Program-made: the position numbers and the translations under genes | Shown: positions 34,545 through 43,625 of the stretch, piece by piece | Numbering within the stretch: position 1 is the first letter of the stretch | Layout: every line of letters begins with the position of its first letter | Notes under the pieces: model-generated | Databases searched by the model: none | Told to the model about the DNA's origin: nothing | The model's input: the letters and a program-made list of their open reading frames with translations, nothing else | From: Paraburkholderia hayleyella | GTDB taxonomy: Bacteria; Pseudomonadota; Gammaproteobacteria; Burkholderiales; Burkholderiaceae | Direction of reading: 5' to 3' | Length of the DNA stretch: 64,000 bases | Assembly (NCBI RefSeq): GCF_009455685.1 | Contig: NZ_QPES01000001.1 | Coordinates: forward strand, 1 to 64,000

Positions 34545-35059
34545 GAGCTAGCCTTTGCCGGAGCGGCTGCGGTTGCGGTTGCGGTTGCGGCATCACGCAG
34601 CAAGAGGGCGGCGCGATGCACGGCCTTCAGAATTTCAACGTGAGTGCCGCAGCGGCACAAGTTGTACGCCAGTTCCTGACGAATCTCGGCATCAGTGGGA
34701 TTAGGATTGCGATCAAGCAATGCTTTGACGGTCATCACCATGCCGTTGATGCAATAGCCACACTGCGCCGCCTGCTCATCGATGAACGCCTGCTGCACCG
34801 GATGGGGCGCGGCCAGGTCGCCCAGCCCTTCCAGCGTCGTCACGGTGCGGCCGACAGCGGCAGCAACGGGCATCACGCACGAACGCGTCGCCACGCCATC
34901 GACGATGACCGTACAGGCACCGCATTCGCCCAAACCACAGCCGAACTTGGGGCCATTGAGCGCCAGGTCATTGCGCAACACGTAAAGCAGGGCCGTATCG
35001 GGCTCCGCTTCGACGTGCCGGATCTGACCATTAACGGTCAGCTTGAGATTCGTATTCAT
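34541..35059 (-). CDS. (2Fe-2S) small subunit of Mo hydroxylase (IorA-like)
   Basis: A 172-residue electron-transfer subunit with the plant-type [2Fe-2S] site CGLGECGACT (Cys41, 46, 49) and Cys61. A second, all-helical [2Fe-2S] domain follows, with QCGYCINGMVMT and NLCRCGTH. The start at 35059 has AAGGGGGA upstream; a longer frame reaches 35092. The last residues are an Ala-Thr repeat (ATATATAAAPAK) encoded by tandem hexamers GCGGTT/GCGGTTGCGG on the plus strand at about 34565-34590, a low-complexity tail that may vary in length. It lacks a Tat signal and is presumably carried out with the large subunit. Confidence 0.92.
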   Translation of the reverse strand: MNTNLKLTVNGQIRHVEAEPDTALLYVLRNDLALNGPKFGCGLGECGACTVIVDGVATRSCVMPVAAAVGRTVTTLEGLGDLAAPHPVQQAFIDEQAAQCGYCINGMVMTVKALLDRNPNPTDAEIRQELAYNLCRCGTHVEILKAVHRAALLLRDAATATATAAAPAKASS

Positions 35060-35691
35060 GTGGGTTCCCCCTTGCTTCGCGTATAGCGGCAATACGGCAA
35101 GGATTGAAATTGGTTCTGTATCAAGAAGGCCGCGTCACAGTGTCACAGTAATAACGGGCGATTTTATCCACAGTTCTGAAACCAACATCCTGAAAACCAC
35201 CGGCAGACGTAATGCGAGCCGTTAATCAGGTAACTACGCAAGCAACTACGCAGGCAACTACGAGGAGAACTACGGTGACAAATTAGCGGACAGCTTCATG
35301 CGATTGTTTCGGTTGCCTGATTTTTTCCGGGGAAGACTTGGGCTGAAAATACGGAAGATGCATTAAAACTGGGGAAATTCACGGTTTTAATGGCGTAAGA
35401 AGAAAAATAAATCATGACCTGAAACCCGGCTGTTACCCGCGCCGCCGAAGCCGCGTTGCAACACCGCCCTTGGCACCCATCACCGCGCCCACAAGCTACA
35501 CGCCGACCCGAGCTGACAGGATAGCTTGCGACAGGCCTTTGACAAGCACGTCGAGGCCTTGTCTTCCGGCGCATCTCCCCGCGTCCAGAACGCATCCCCT
35601 TGCCTCCCCCAAAAAGCAACAGGCACCCCAAACTCACGGTGAACAACGAAAGCGCGGCCTGACCCAGCGTGGCCAACCCAGCGTGGCCAAC
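35060..35691. other. Gene-poor intergenic region with short repeats
   Basis: This 630-bp gap contains four tandem 12-bp units (35227-35274) and one perfect DnaA-box sequence TTATCCACA at 35164-35172. It has no reading frame with credible composition. A 126-codon frame at 35296-35676 on the minus strand has no start signal and a basic, repetitive translation, so I do not call it a gene. Confidence 0.45.
35227..35274. repeat. Four 12-bp tandem repeats
   Basis: Units CAGGTAACTACG, CAAGCAACTACG, CAGGCAACTACG and AGGAGAACTACG follow without gaps. The invariant core is AACTACG. The helical pitch of about 10.5 bp is not matched, so an operator array is not obvious. Confidence 0.7.
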
Positions 35692-36651
35692 CTAGCGAAG
35701 CATGCCCAGGCGCGCCTTGGCATCTTCATACTCGCGCGTCAGACGCGCGACCAGTTCCGCAACGCTCGGCACATCATCCATCAACCCAACACCCTGGCCT
35801 GCGCCCCAGATATCTTTCCAGGCTTTGGTCTTGTCGCTGGCGAAATTCATTTTCGTTTTGTCCGACTCGGGCAGCGCATCAGGGTCGAGCCCCGCGTTGA
35901 CAATGCTCTCGCGGATGTAATTGCCATGCACGCCCGTAAACAGATTGGTATAGATGATGTCGGCAGCATTAGCCTGTACGATCGCCTGTTTATAGTTATC
36001 CACCGCGTGAGCCTCCTGGGTAGCGATAAAACGCGTGCCTATATACGCCAGATCAGCCCCCATCGCCTGCGCCGCCAGGATCGAGCCGCCATTCGCAATC
36101 GCCCCGGACAGCACCAGCGGACCATCGAAGATGCGCCGCACTTCACCCACCAGCGCAAACGGTGAAGTCGATCCTGCATGGCCGCCCGCGCCCGCCGCCA
36201 CCAGAATCAACCCGTCCACGCCCGCTTCCAGCGCTTTTTGCGCATGACGAAGATTGATCACGTCGTGCAGCACGATGCCGCCATAGCTATGCACGGCATC
36301 GACGATCGCGCGCGAGGGTGCGCGCAAGCTCGTGATAAAAATCGGCACCTGGTGCTCGACGCATACCTGCACGTCATGTTCGAGACGCTCATTCGACTGA
36401 TGCACGATCTGGTTCACGGCTATCGGGCCAATCACGGCATGCGGGTGCGCGGCCCGGTGCTCAGCCAGTGCCGACTGGATTTGCGTGAGCCACGTATCGA
36501 GCAATTCGGCGGGACGTGCATTGAGCGCCGGAAATGAGCCGACGATGCCAGCCTTGCATTGCGCCAGCACCAGCTCGGGATAGCTGACGATGAACATCGG
36601 GGATGCCACAACGGGTAACGCAAGATTCTGCAAAACGGCGGGCAGGGCCAT
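35692..36651 (-). CDS. Nitronate monooxygenase family flavoprotein
   Basis: A 319-residue FMN-dependent TIM-barrel enzyme of the 2-nitropropane dioxygenase/nitronate monooxygenase family, which oxidises alkyl nitronates to aldehydes plus nitrite. Family marks are LPVVASPMFIVS at the start, then LNARP, HSYGGIVLHDVINLRHAQKA, LVAAGAGGHAG (phosphate/FMN loop) and GADLAYIGTRFIAT. The start at 36651 has GGAGA upstream; the open frame extends to 36720. It is alone on its strand. Many such genes detoxify propionate 3-nitronate, but the substrate here is unknown. Confidence 0.9.
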   Translation of the reverse strand: MALPAVLQNLALPVVASPMFIVSYPELVLAQCKAGIVGSFPALNARPAELLDTWLTQIQSALAEHRAAHPHAVIGPIAVNQIVHQSNERLEHDVQVCVEHQVPIFITSLRAPSRAIVDAVHSYGGIVLHDVINLRHAQKALEAGVDGLILVAAGAGGHAGSTSPFALVGEVRRIFDGPLVLSGAIANGGSILAAQAMGADLAYIGTRFIATQEAHAVDNYKQAIVQANAADIIYTNLFTGVHGNYIRESIVNAGLDPDALPESDKTKMNFASDKTKAWKDIWGAGQGVGLMDDVPSVAELVARLTREYEDAKARLGMLR

Positions 36652-37111
36652 GGCGCGAGTCTCCTGAAATTGGTTTGGGCAGTTTGCGAACGAGCGTTCG
36701 ATTATAGACGGGTAGCTCATGTCAATTCATGACCCATTCATTGACAGAAAAGCTCTGGTTTTATTACAGATTTATTTCATCAAAAGCTTTTCCCAACATG
36801 CGAAAACGAATTATTAAGGTCAATACCGTTGTTTTTTGAGACAAGCGCGCGTGAACCACACCATAATCTGTTAAAAAAACGGCACAGAAAGAAAATGCCT
36901 GGTACTCGCAAGCGGCACGACCTGTTGTTGCATTCACTCGAACAATAAATACGCCATCTAGTCTAGCGAGACTAACCGTTGCGCAATGGCGCAAATTCAA
37001 ATGAAAAATGCACTGTCTCAGGCAACTTCTTCCCAGCTAAGACAGTCACAAGACAATTCCTAGTCATCTTCATCGCTTACGCCCAGCTTAAGGACGCAGG
37101 AGTTCTGCCTT
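36652..37111. other. AT-rich divergent intergenic region
   Basis: The 460-bp divergent region between the nitronate monooxygenase and LysR genes has no coding sequence. It is AT-rich around 36740-36960 and contains a perfect inverted repeat, TAGTCT-AGCG-AGACTA, at 36959-36974, about 140 bp before the lysR start. The region must hold both promoters. Confidence 0.45.
36959..36974. promoter_or_regulatory. Possible operator in the LysR/NMO divergent region
   Basis: The perfect 6-bp inverted repeat TAGTCT/AGACTA with a 4-bp centre has the size and T-N-A symmetry of a LysR-type site. Nothing else supports it, so it is a weak call. Confidence 0.3.
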
Positions 37112-38212
37112 ATGGATCATTTACAGTCGATGAAAGTATTTGTGCGGGTGGCGGATCTTGGAAGTTTCGCCCGCGCCGCCAGTGCGATGGATATTTCGAA
37201 TGCGGTTGCCACACGGCATGTCGCCGATCTGGAAGGCCGCCTCGGCACGCGGCTGCTTAACCGCACCACCCGTAGCCTGTCGCTGACCGAATCCGGTCAG
37301 GTATATATCGAACGCGCTCGCCAGATTCTCGATGAACTGGAAGACGTCGAACAAATGGTCGTCGCACGCAATCATGAGCCGGTGGGCACGTTGCGTCTGG
37401 TGGCCCCGGTAGTATTCGGGCTGCATAACCTCGCGCCCGTGCTTCAAACCTACGTCCAGCAGTTTCCCAAGGTCGTGCCGGACGTGACTCTGGTGGATCG
37501 TCAGGTCGATCTGGTCGAAGAAGGCTTCGATGTCGGCATTGTGATTGCACGGCAAATGCGCAGCGCCAGTATCGTCACGCGCCGCCTGACGACCGGTTGC
37601 ATGACGGTATGCGCCACGCCCGGTTACCTCGAAAGCCATGGTACCCCCACGCGCCCAGAGCATCTGCTAGAGCATCCGTGTCTGAGCCTGCCCTCCGAGT
37701 ACTGGGGTGACGAGCGTGTTTTCACCGGCCCCGATGGTGAAGTCCGCGTCCGGCCTTCAAACGTGATCGCCGCCAACAATACGGAAATGCTGCGGCAGTT
37801 CGCCTTGCTAGGCATGGGCATTGCCATCCTGCCAAGTTACCTGATTGGCCGCGACATGACCCAGGGCAAGCTGGTCCGGCTGCTGGGCAACTACCGGCTG
37901 CCGCAAGTCGAGATCAACATCGCTTATCCGAGCCGACGGCACCTGCCCGCTAAAGTGCGCACGTTCATTGATCACCTGGTCGAGCATTTCAGCCAGACAC
38001 CCAATGGCCTGCTCGGGGAAAAATGGATCAAGGACGGCCAGCTTCGTCCAGGCGCGCAAGCGCTTGAAGCAGCAGGCTGGGAGCCGCAGGAGGCTTTCGC
38101 TGCCGCAACCGCGGAACCCGGCGCAACGGAAGCCAGCCACGATAGCCCGCTGCCTCCCACGCCCGCGAAAAAACCCGGGCGCACACGCGCGGAAGCACTC
38201 TCGCCGCTATAA
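37112..38212 (+). CDS. LysR-family transcriptional regulator with long C-terminal tail
   Basis: A 366-residue regulator starting MDHLQSMKVFVRVADLGSFA, with the N-terminal winged helix (ASAMDISNAVATRHVADLE) and a periplasmic-binding-type effector domain to about residue 300. It resembles the DsdC/CrgA-type family. The final 60 residues are an Ala/Pro/Glu-rich tail ending RTRAEALSPL that most LysR proteins lack. It is divergent from the nitronate monooxygenase gene across a 460-bp gap, so it could regulate that gene, but no proof is visible. A perfect hairpin terminator follows. Confidence 0.9.
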   Translation: MDHLQSMKVFVRVADLGSFARAASAMDISNAVATRHVADLEGRLGTRLLNRTTRSLSLTESGQVYIERARQILDELEDVEQMVVARNHEPVGTLRLVAPVVFGLHNLAPVLQTYVQQFPKVVPDVTLVDRQVDLVEEGFDVGIVIARQMRSASIVTRRLTTGCMTVCATPGYLESHGTPTRPEHLLEHPCLSLPSEYWGDERVFTGPDGEVRVRPSNVIAANNTEMLRQFALLGMGIAILPSYLIGRDMTQGKLVRLLGNYRLPQVEINIAYPSRRHLPAKVRTFIDHLVEHFSQTPNGLLGEKWIKDGQLRPGAQALEAAGWEPQEAFAAATAEPGATEASHDSPLPPTPAKKPGRTRAEALSPL

Positions 38213-38242
38213 CGACCGGCACGAAAACGCGGAGCAGTTCAG

Positions 38243-38284
38243 AAAAAACGCGATGCGGCACCAATGTGCCGCATCGCGTTTTTT
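38243..38284. terminator. Perfect 19-bp bidirectional terminator
   Basis: AAAAAACGCGATGCGGCAC and GTGCCGCATCGCGTTTTTT form an uninterrupted 19-bp stem around the 4-base loop CAAT. A-runs on one side and T-runs on the other allow termination of both lysR (plus strand) and topB (minus strand), which converge here. Confidence 0.92.
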
Positions 38285-38337
38285 GCGCCTTATGCCCCTG
38301 GGGCACAAAAGCGCATTCGCCTCTGCCTGCTCCTGCC

Positions 38338-40950
38338 TCAGGAAGCCGTCTTGCGCGCGGCCACCTTTTTTGCCGGTGCTTTTTTAGCCGCGACTTTTTT
38401 GGCCGCTGCTTTTTTAGCCGGTACGGCCGTTGACGTCGAAGCCGCATCATCGCCCTTGGCCTCACCACCTTTGGCGGCCACTTTCGCCGAAGGCGCTTTC
38501 TTCTCGAACTCGAAACCAATCTTGCCATCGCCCTGCTTCACGAGAAAAGCCTTGAAGTTGCGACCCGTGCGCGACGATTTAAAGTTGGTCAACAAATCCG
38601 TGCGCCCCTCGCCCAACAGTTTGGCCATTTGTTCACGGGTAATTTCCTGCTGAAGAATGACTTTGCCTGAGCGGAAATCACAGGTTTTTGGATTGGCGAC
38701 CGATTTTTCGCACACGTAACTCATGCCATGCTCGAACACATGCGACTGGCATTTCGGACACGCGCCTACCGGTTCCTGCGTGGAAAAATCGGGGACTTCG
38801 CCGTCTTCGCCCCCCGCGTCCTGGCCGAAATCGAACCCCAGCTTGTAGTTTTTGGTCTCGTCATCGAAAGCGAGCTTGAGAATAGCTGAGAACGGCCGGC
38901 CCATCTTGCTACGGAAGCCCGACAACGGCCCGATCTCCTTTTTTTGCAGAAGCTCTTCGGCTTCGGCAATTTCGAACTGACGCCCGCCGGGAATCTTCGA
39001 AATGGAAAACTCGCACTTCGTGCAGGCAAAACGCCGGTAATTTTCTTTCACCTGACCACCGCAATTAGGACACGGAGTCTCGAGCGTCGCGTAATCGCCG
39101 GGGATGGTGTCCGAATCGTATTCCTTCGCGCGCTTGACGATGGTTTGCGTCATGCGGGCGATTTCCTGCATGAATGCATCGCGCTGCAAATTGCCGCGCT
39201 CCATCTGCGAGAGCTTGTATTCCCATTCGCCGGTTAGTTCGGGGGCAGTCAGCTCCTTCACGCCCAAGCCTCGAAGCAGCGTCATCAGCTGAAACGCCTT
39301 GGCGGTCGGAATCATTTCGCGGCCTTCCCGCACCAGATACTTTTCGCCCAGCAAACCTTCGATGATCGCCGCACGCGTTGCAGGCGTCCCCAAGCCTTTG
39401 GCCGCCATGGCTTCGCGCAGCTCGTCGTCTTCGACCAGCTTGCCTGCGCCTTCCATCGCCGACAGCAACGTCGCTTCGTTATAGCGCGCAGGCGGCTTGG
39501 TCACCAGTTGCTGCGCCGCGATCTTGTCGGTCTTGACCTTCTCGTTTTTTTGCACCGCGACCAGATTGGCATCTTCACCACTAGTTTCGCGGCCATAAAC
39601 CTGGAGCCAGCCCGGCTCGATCAGCACCTTGCCTTCGGTTTTGAAGTGATGCCCCACGACTTCCGTGATGCGCGTCGTCACCTTGTATTCAGCTGCCGGG
39701 AAAAACACCGCGAGAAAGCGCTTCACCACGAGGTCATAAAGCTTTTGTTCAGGCTCGGACAACGCCTTGGGCGCTTGCAGCGTCGGGATGATAGCGAAGT
39801 GATCGCTGATCTTCGAATTGTCGAAAATCCGCTTGTTCGGCTTCACCCAGCCGCGATCGAGCACCTGTTTGGCGAATGGCAAATAGTTATTGCTCTCCTT
39901 GAGCATGTCGAGCGTGCCGCGCACGGTGTCCAGATAATCTTCGGGCAGGGCGCGTGCATCGGTACGCGGATAGGTCAGCACCTTGTGCTTCTCATACAGC
40001 GCCTGGGCAAGGCCCAGCGTGTTCTTCGCCGAAAAGCCGAAACGCCCATTGGCTTCACGCTGCAAGCTGGTCAGATCGAACAGCGCCGGCGATAGTTGCG
40101 TGGACGGTTTGGATTCTTCCGTCACCGAGCCGATCTGGTCACGGCAAGCAGCAACGATGGTTTCGGCGGCGGGTAAGCTCCACAGCCGGGAATCACGCTT
40201 TTCCGGATCGAACTCATCGCGCTTGAATTTTGGGTCGTACCAGCGGCCCTCGTAAAACCCTGCCGCGCAAACGAACTCCGCCTTGACTTCCCAGTAATCA
40301 CGCGGCACGAAACGGCGAATCTTCTCTTCGCGCTCAACCACAATCGACAGCGTCGGGGTTTGCACCCGGCCCACCGTCGTCAGGAAAAACCCCCCGCCCT
40401 TGCTGTTGAAAGCGGTCATGGCACGCGTGCCGTTGATCCCCACCAGCCAGTCGGCTTCCGAGCGACAACGCGCGGCATCGGCCAGCGGCTGCATGTCCTG
40501 GTCGCTGCGCAAATGAGCGAACCCTTCACGGATCGCCGCGGGCGTCATGGATTGCAGCCAGAGACGCGATACCGGTTGCTTTGCCTTCGCGTGCTGCGCG
40601 ATCAGGCGGAAAATCAGTTCGCCTTCGCGCCCCGCATCACAGGCATTAATCAGGGCATCGATATCTTTGCGCTTGAGCAAACGCGTCAGCACTTTCAGCC
40701 GGGATTCGCTTTTTGCAATCGGATTGAGATCGAAATGCGGAGGAATCACGGGCAAATTAGCGAAACTCCACTTGCCCCGCTTCACTTCATATTCTTCGGG
40801 CGCGGCGATCTCCAGTAAATGGCCCACCGCTGAAGAAAGAACGTAATCATCGCTTTCGAAATAGTCGTCATGCTTGGTGAAACCACCTAAAGCGCGTGCG
40901 ATGTCATTCGCAACGGAAGGCTTTTCGGCAATGATGAGTGCTTTGGACAT
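38338..40950 (-). CDS. topB: DNA topoisomerase III with basic repeat tail
   Basis: A type IA topoisomerase of 870 residues. It opens MSKALIIAEKPSVANDIAR (TOPRIM) and has the DxD-type CDAGREGELIF. The active-site tyrosine is in LTYPRTDAR. Zinc-finger modules follow (CPNCGGQVKENYRRFACTKC, CPKCQSHVFEHGMSYVCEKS). The C-terminal 30 residues are Lys/Ala repeats (KKAAAKKVAAKKAPAKK), a DNA-binding tail like those in histone-like proteins, frequent in Burkholderia TopB. The start is supported by the family N-terminus. It converges with lysR at the hairpin 38243-38284. Confidence 0.93.
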   Translation of the reverse strand: MSKALIIAEKPSVANDIARALGGFTKHDDYFESDDYVLSSAVGHLLEIAAPEEYEVKRGKWSFANLPVIPPHFDLNPIAKSESRLKVLTRLLKRKDIDALINACDAGREGELIFRLIAQHAKAKQPVSRLWLQSMTPAAIREGFAHLRSDQDMQPLADAARCRSEADWLVGINGTRAMTAFNSKGGGFFLTTVGRVQTPTLSIVVEREEKIRRFVPRDYWEVKAEFVCAAGFYEGRWYDPKFKRDEFDPEKRDSRLWSLPAAETIVAACRDQIGSVTEESKPSTQLSPALFDLTSLQREANGRFGFSAKNTLGLAQALYEKHKVLTYPRTDARALPEDYLDTVRGTLDMLKESNNYLPFAKQVLDRGWVKPNKRIFDNSKISDHFAIIPTLQAPKALSEPEQKLYDLVVKRFLAVFFPAAEYKVTTRITEVVGHHFKTEGKVLIEPGWLQVYGRETSGEDANLVAVQKNEKVKTDKIAAQQLVTKPPARYNEATLLSAMEGAGKLVEDDELREAMAAKGLGTPATRAAIIEGLLGEKYLVREGREMIPTAKAFQLMTLLRGLGVKELTAPELTGEWEYKLSQMERGNLQRDAFMQEIARMTQTIVKRAKEYDSDTIPGDYATLETPCPNCGGQVKENYRRFACTKCEFSISKIPGGRQFEIAEAEELLQKKEIGPLSGFRSKMGRPFSAILKLAFDDETKNYKLGFDFGQDAGGEDGEVPDFSTQEPVGACPKCQSHVFEHGMSYVCEKSVANPKTCDFRSGKVILQQEITREQMAKLLGEGRTDLLTNFKSSRTGRNFKAFLVKQGDGKIGFEFEKKAPSAKVAAKGGEAKGDDAASTSTAVPAKKAAAKKVAAKKAPAKKVAARKTAS

Positions 40951-41208
40951 GACTGGATGTGAGTTGGGAGATCGGGATTTTTACTGCGGGTTTGCAGCGT
41001 CAAGCTTGGCGACCCCAGGCTGGCGGCCCCAACCCTGGCGGCTCCAACCTGTTAACGACCGCTTTATAGCACACGGCGCCACGGCAGCACAGCCGGGGCA
41101 CGAAAGGCATCCGCGAGGATTGTGCGTGCCGCTCGCCAACCTGAGCCGCCGCGCCGTGTTCATCCCAGGGGAGGTCCATGCCATCGCCATTTGCACGTGT
41201 CTGGGATG

Positions 41209-41589
41209 TTATTGCGCACGCGCCAGGGCGGGGCGCAGCTTCGGTGCTCCGGTCATGCCAGGCAACGCGCTCAGATCGACAAGCATGCGCTCGACGATCG
41301 CCTGCTGCGGCAAAACCGTGCCAAAAAAGCGTGTGGTGTCAGCGTCTTCGATCAGGATCGTAGGGAAGTTTTCGACGTCGAGATCATCGAACCGGTCTGC
41401 ATGCGCTTCAATGTCGATCCATGCGAAACAGATATCCGGATGACGTTCAGCCAGCCGGTCGAAAATCAGCCGGTAATCCCGGCAGGTGCCGCACCACTCG
41501 GCGCACAAACAGGCGACAAACAGCATTTCAGGACACTGGACGCGCTCGGCGATCCGGTCTGAATCGGTATCGAGGTTCAGCGCGGGCAT
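41209..41589 (-). CDS. Thioredoxin-fold protein
   Basis: A 126-residue thioredoxin-like protein with the redox motif WCGTC preceded by FVACLCAE, then the family Asp-rich middle (WIDIEAHADRFDDLDVENFP with cis-Pro) and a C-terminal helix. WCGTC differs from the WCGPC of thioredoxin A, so its redox potential may differ. The start at 41589 has AAGGA upstream; the frame is open to 41649. It lies 56 bp downstream of dprA on the same strand and may be cotranscribed. Its partner is unknown. Confidence 0.85.
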   Translation of the reverse strand: MPALNLDTDSDRIAERVQCPEMLFVACLCAEWCGTCRDYRLIFDRLAERHPDICFAWIDIEAHADRFDDLDVENFPTILIEDADTTRFFGTVLPQQAIVERMLVDLSALPGMTGAPKLRPALARAQ

Positions 41590-41645
41590 GAGAGATCCTT
41601 GCATGCTTAGGTCAAAAAAAGAGGCACGAATGTAGCATGGCGAAT

Positions 41646-42857
41646 TCACCCGTGAGTAGCACGGGCATAACGCCCGCCAGGCAATATCGTCAGTTGCCCT
41701 GCCAGTTCAAGCTGCAACAACACGCTTTGCAGTACCGTATCAGCAAAGCCCGTGCGAACCGCGAGAGTTTCCAGTAGCGCGGGCGTGTGGCCCAGCGCAT
41801 CCAGCACTTGCCGGGCTTCGGGCGGCAGTTCGCGCACGATGTCAGACGGCGAAGGCGCAGCACCCGATGGAGTAACCCTGCGTGGCACGCTCCCCTGGGA
41901 CGCGATACGCAAAACGGGTTGACACGCGTCTTTCCGTGCCACGGCTTGCCCCGCGCCTGACTGGGCGAGCCCCCATTCTTCCAGCACCTCGTCGGGAGTT
42001 TCAACGAGTTTCGCACCCTGCTTGATCATCCCGTGACAGCCGCGTGAAAGCGGCGCATGAATCGACCCAGGCAACGCGAATACATCGCGGCCCATTTCAT
42101 TGGCGAGCCTCGCTGTAATCAGCGAGCCCGAACGCAACGCCGCTTCAACCACCAGCACGCCACTCACCAGCCCGGCAATCAGGCGGTTGCGTTGCGGAAA
42201 ATGCGCGGCCCGAGGAGGCGCGCCCAAGGGCCACTCCGACACCATCACGCCCGTTGCCGCGATGTCATGGGCAAGCGCCCGGTGCGCGGCGGGATACACG
42301 ATATCGGCCCCCGTGCCAATTACCGCGGCCGTGCTGCCAGGCCCCATCAACGCGCTACGATGCGCGGTGCCATCGATTCCGTGCGCGAGACCCGAGACAA
42401 CCGCCAGACCCGCCTGCGAAAACGCACCGGCAAACCAGGCCGCATCCCTCATGCCCTGAGCCGTTGCATTGCGACTACCGATAACGGCAACACTTCGAAC
42501 GTGCAAAAGCTCAATGCGCCCTTTCACATAGAGCATCGGTGGCGGATCAGCCATATTGAGCAGTTGCGGCGGATAGGCGGGATCGGCCAGCGTCACCACC
42601 GCATTGCCCGGCTGGGCGCGCCAGACAAGCAGTGCCGCCACGCGCGTGGCGAAATCAGGGCTGGGCGTGCCCAGCACCGCCCTTGCAACCGCAGTGCTAG
42701 TCGCGCTGGCCAACGCCGCAAAAGACTGGCCGAAGATCGCTTCAGGCAAGCCAAAGGTTTCGAGCAGTGTGCGCGCCGCAGCGGGTTTTAGCCCCCTGGC
42801 AGTAGTAAGGCGCAACCAGGCGGCCAGTTCGGTATCAGTCAGCGACAGAATTTGCAT
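41646..42857 (-). CDS. dprA: DNA-processing protein DprA (Smf)
   Basis: A 403-residue protein that loads RecA onto incoming single-stranded DNA in natural transformation. Visible features are the N-terminal SAM-like region (AWLRLTTARGLKPAAARTLL), the extended Rossmann fold with VAVIGSRNATAQG, GLAHGIDGTAH, FPQRNRLIAG and ALRSGSLITA, and a C-terminal winged helix (VLDALGHTPALLETLAVRTG). The start at 42857 (MQILSLTD) is the conserved one; the open frame begins at 42986. It is divergent from def, and the two share a 200-bp gap. Confidence 0.92.
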   Translation of the reverse strand: MQILSLTDTELAAWLRLTTARGLKPAAARTLLETFGLPEAIFGQSFAALASATSTAVARAVLGTPSPDFATRVAALLVWRAQPGNAVVTLADPAYPPQLLNMADPPPMLYVKGRIELLHVRSVAVIGSRNATAQGMRDAAWFAGAFSQAGLAVVSGLAHGIDGTAHRSALMGPGSTAAVIGTGADIVYPAAHRALAHDIAATGVMVSEWPLGAPPRAAHFPQRNRLIAGLVSGVLVVEAALRSGSLITARLANEMGRDVFALPGSIHAPLSRGCHGMIKQGAKLVETPDEVLEEWGLAQSGAGQAVARKDACQPVLRIASQGSVPRRVTPSGAAPSPSDIVRELPPEARQVLDALGHTPALLETLAVRTGFADTVLQSVLLQLELAGQLTILPGGRYARATHG

Positions 42858-43057
42858 CTCAATCAATCCTCGCGCGCGGCCAGCGCTCCGGCGAAGGGAC
42901 AAGCGCCATGCTAGAATTTTCGGCATCCAGAAAGCCCGCCAGGCAACGCCCCCGGTACAACTGCCTTTCAAAACGCCCTTCAGCATCGTGCAACAACGCT
43001 GAAACGCACGGAGCCTCTCCCCCCGATGCGAAAAACACCAAAAATTACTTCAAAATC

Positions 43058-43561
43058 ATGACCTTGCTGAATATCATCCACTATCCCGACAAACGTCTGC
43101 ACAAAGTCGCCAAACCCGTTGAGGTGGTAGATAACCGTATCCGCGAGCTCGTCGCCAATATGGCGGAAACCATGTATGCCGCGCCTGGCGTGGGGCTCGC
43201 GGCAACCCAGGTTGACGTGCATGAGCGTGTCGTCGTGATCGACGTTTCAGAAACACATGACGAGCTACGCGCCTTTATCAACCCTGAAATCATCTGGTCA
43301 AGCGCCGACAAACAGGTTCATGAAGAAGGCTGTCTTTCGGTGCCCGGTATTTACGACAATGTCGAACGCGCGGACAAGGTGCGCGTAAGAGCGCTCAACG
43401 AACACGGTGAAACGTTCGAGCTCGATTGCGAAGGGCTCCTCGCCGTATGCATCCAGCACGAGATGGATCACCTGATAGGCCGGGTCTTCGTCGAATATCT
43501 GTCGCCACTCAAACAGACCCGCATCAGAAACCGTTTGAAAAAACTCGCGCACGCGATGTAA
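43058..43561 (+). CDS. def: Peptide deformylase
   Basis: A metal-dependent enzyme that removes the N-formyl group from nascent proteins. The 167 residues contain GVGLAATQ (motif 1), EGCLSVP (motif 2, Cys metal ligand) and the HEMDHL metal site (motif 3). The ATG at 43058 (MTLLNIIHYPD) is the conserved start; the frame is open to 42908 but that part is not conserved. fmt follows after 64 bp, so the two enzymes of formyl-methionine turnover form one unit. Confidence 0.96.
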   Translation: MTLLNIIHYPDKRLHKVAKPVEVVDNRIRELVANMAETMYAAPGVGLAATQVDVHERVVVIDVSETHDELRAFINPEIIWSSADKQVHEEGCLSVPGIYDNVERADKVRVRALNEHGETFELDCEGLLAVCIQHEMDHLIGRVFVEYLSPLKQTRIRNRLKKLAHAM

Positions 43562-43625
43562 CCGTGGCATTCACCGCCGTGCGTCTTTAATTCCCTCTTG
43601 TATCGTTCTGTTTCCTCTAACTTCC

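Noticed and set aside
35164..35172. Perfect DnaA box TTATCCACA as evidence for an origin
   Set aside because: A single 9-mer in a 64-kb GC-rich window is not meaningful, and it is 35 kb from dnaA.
35227..35274. Tandem 12-bp repeats as a CRISPR array
   Set aside because: Units are gapless, have no spacers and are too short. No CRISPR-like repeat/spacer pattern and no cas gene were found in the window.
35296..35676. A 126-residue minus-strand open frame
   Set aside because: It has no ribosome binding site and an erratic composition that changes mid-frame from hydrophobic to Arg/Gly/Cys-rich, typical of non-coding sequence.
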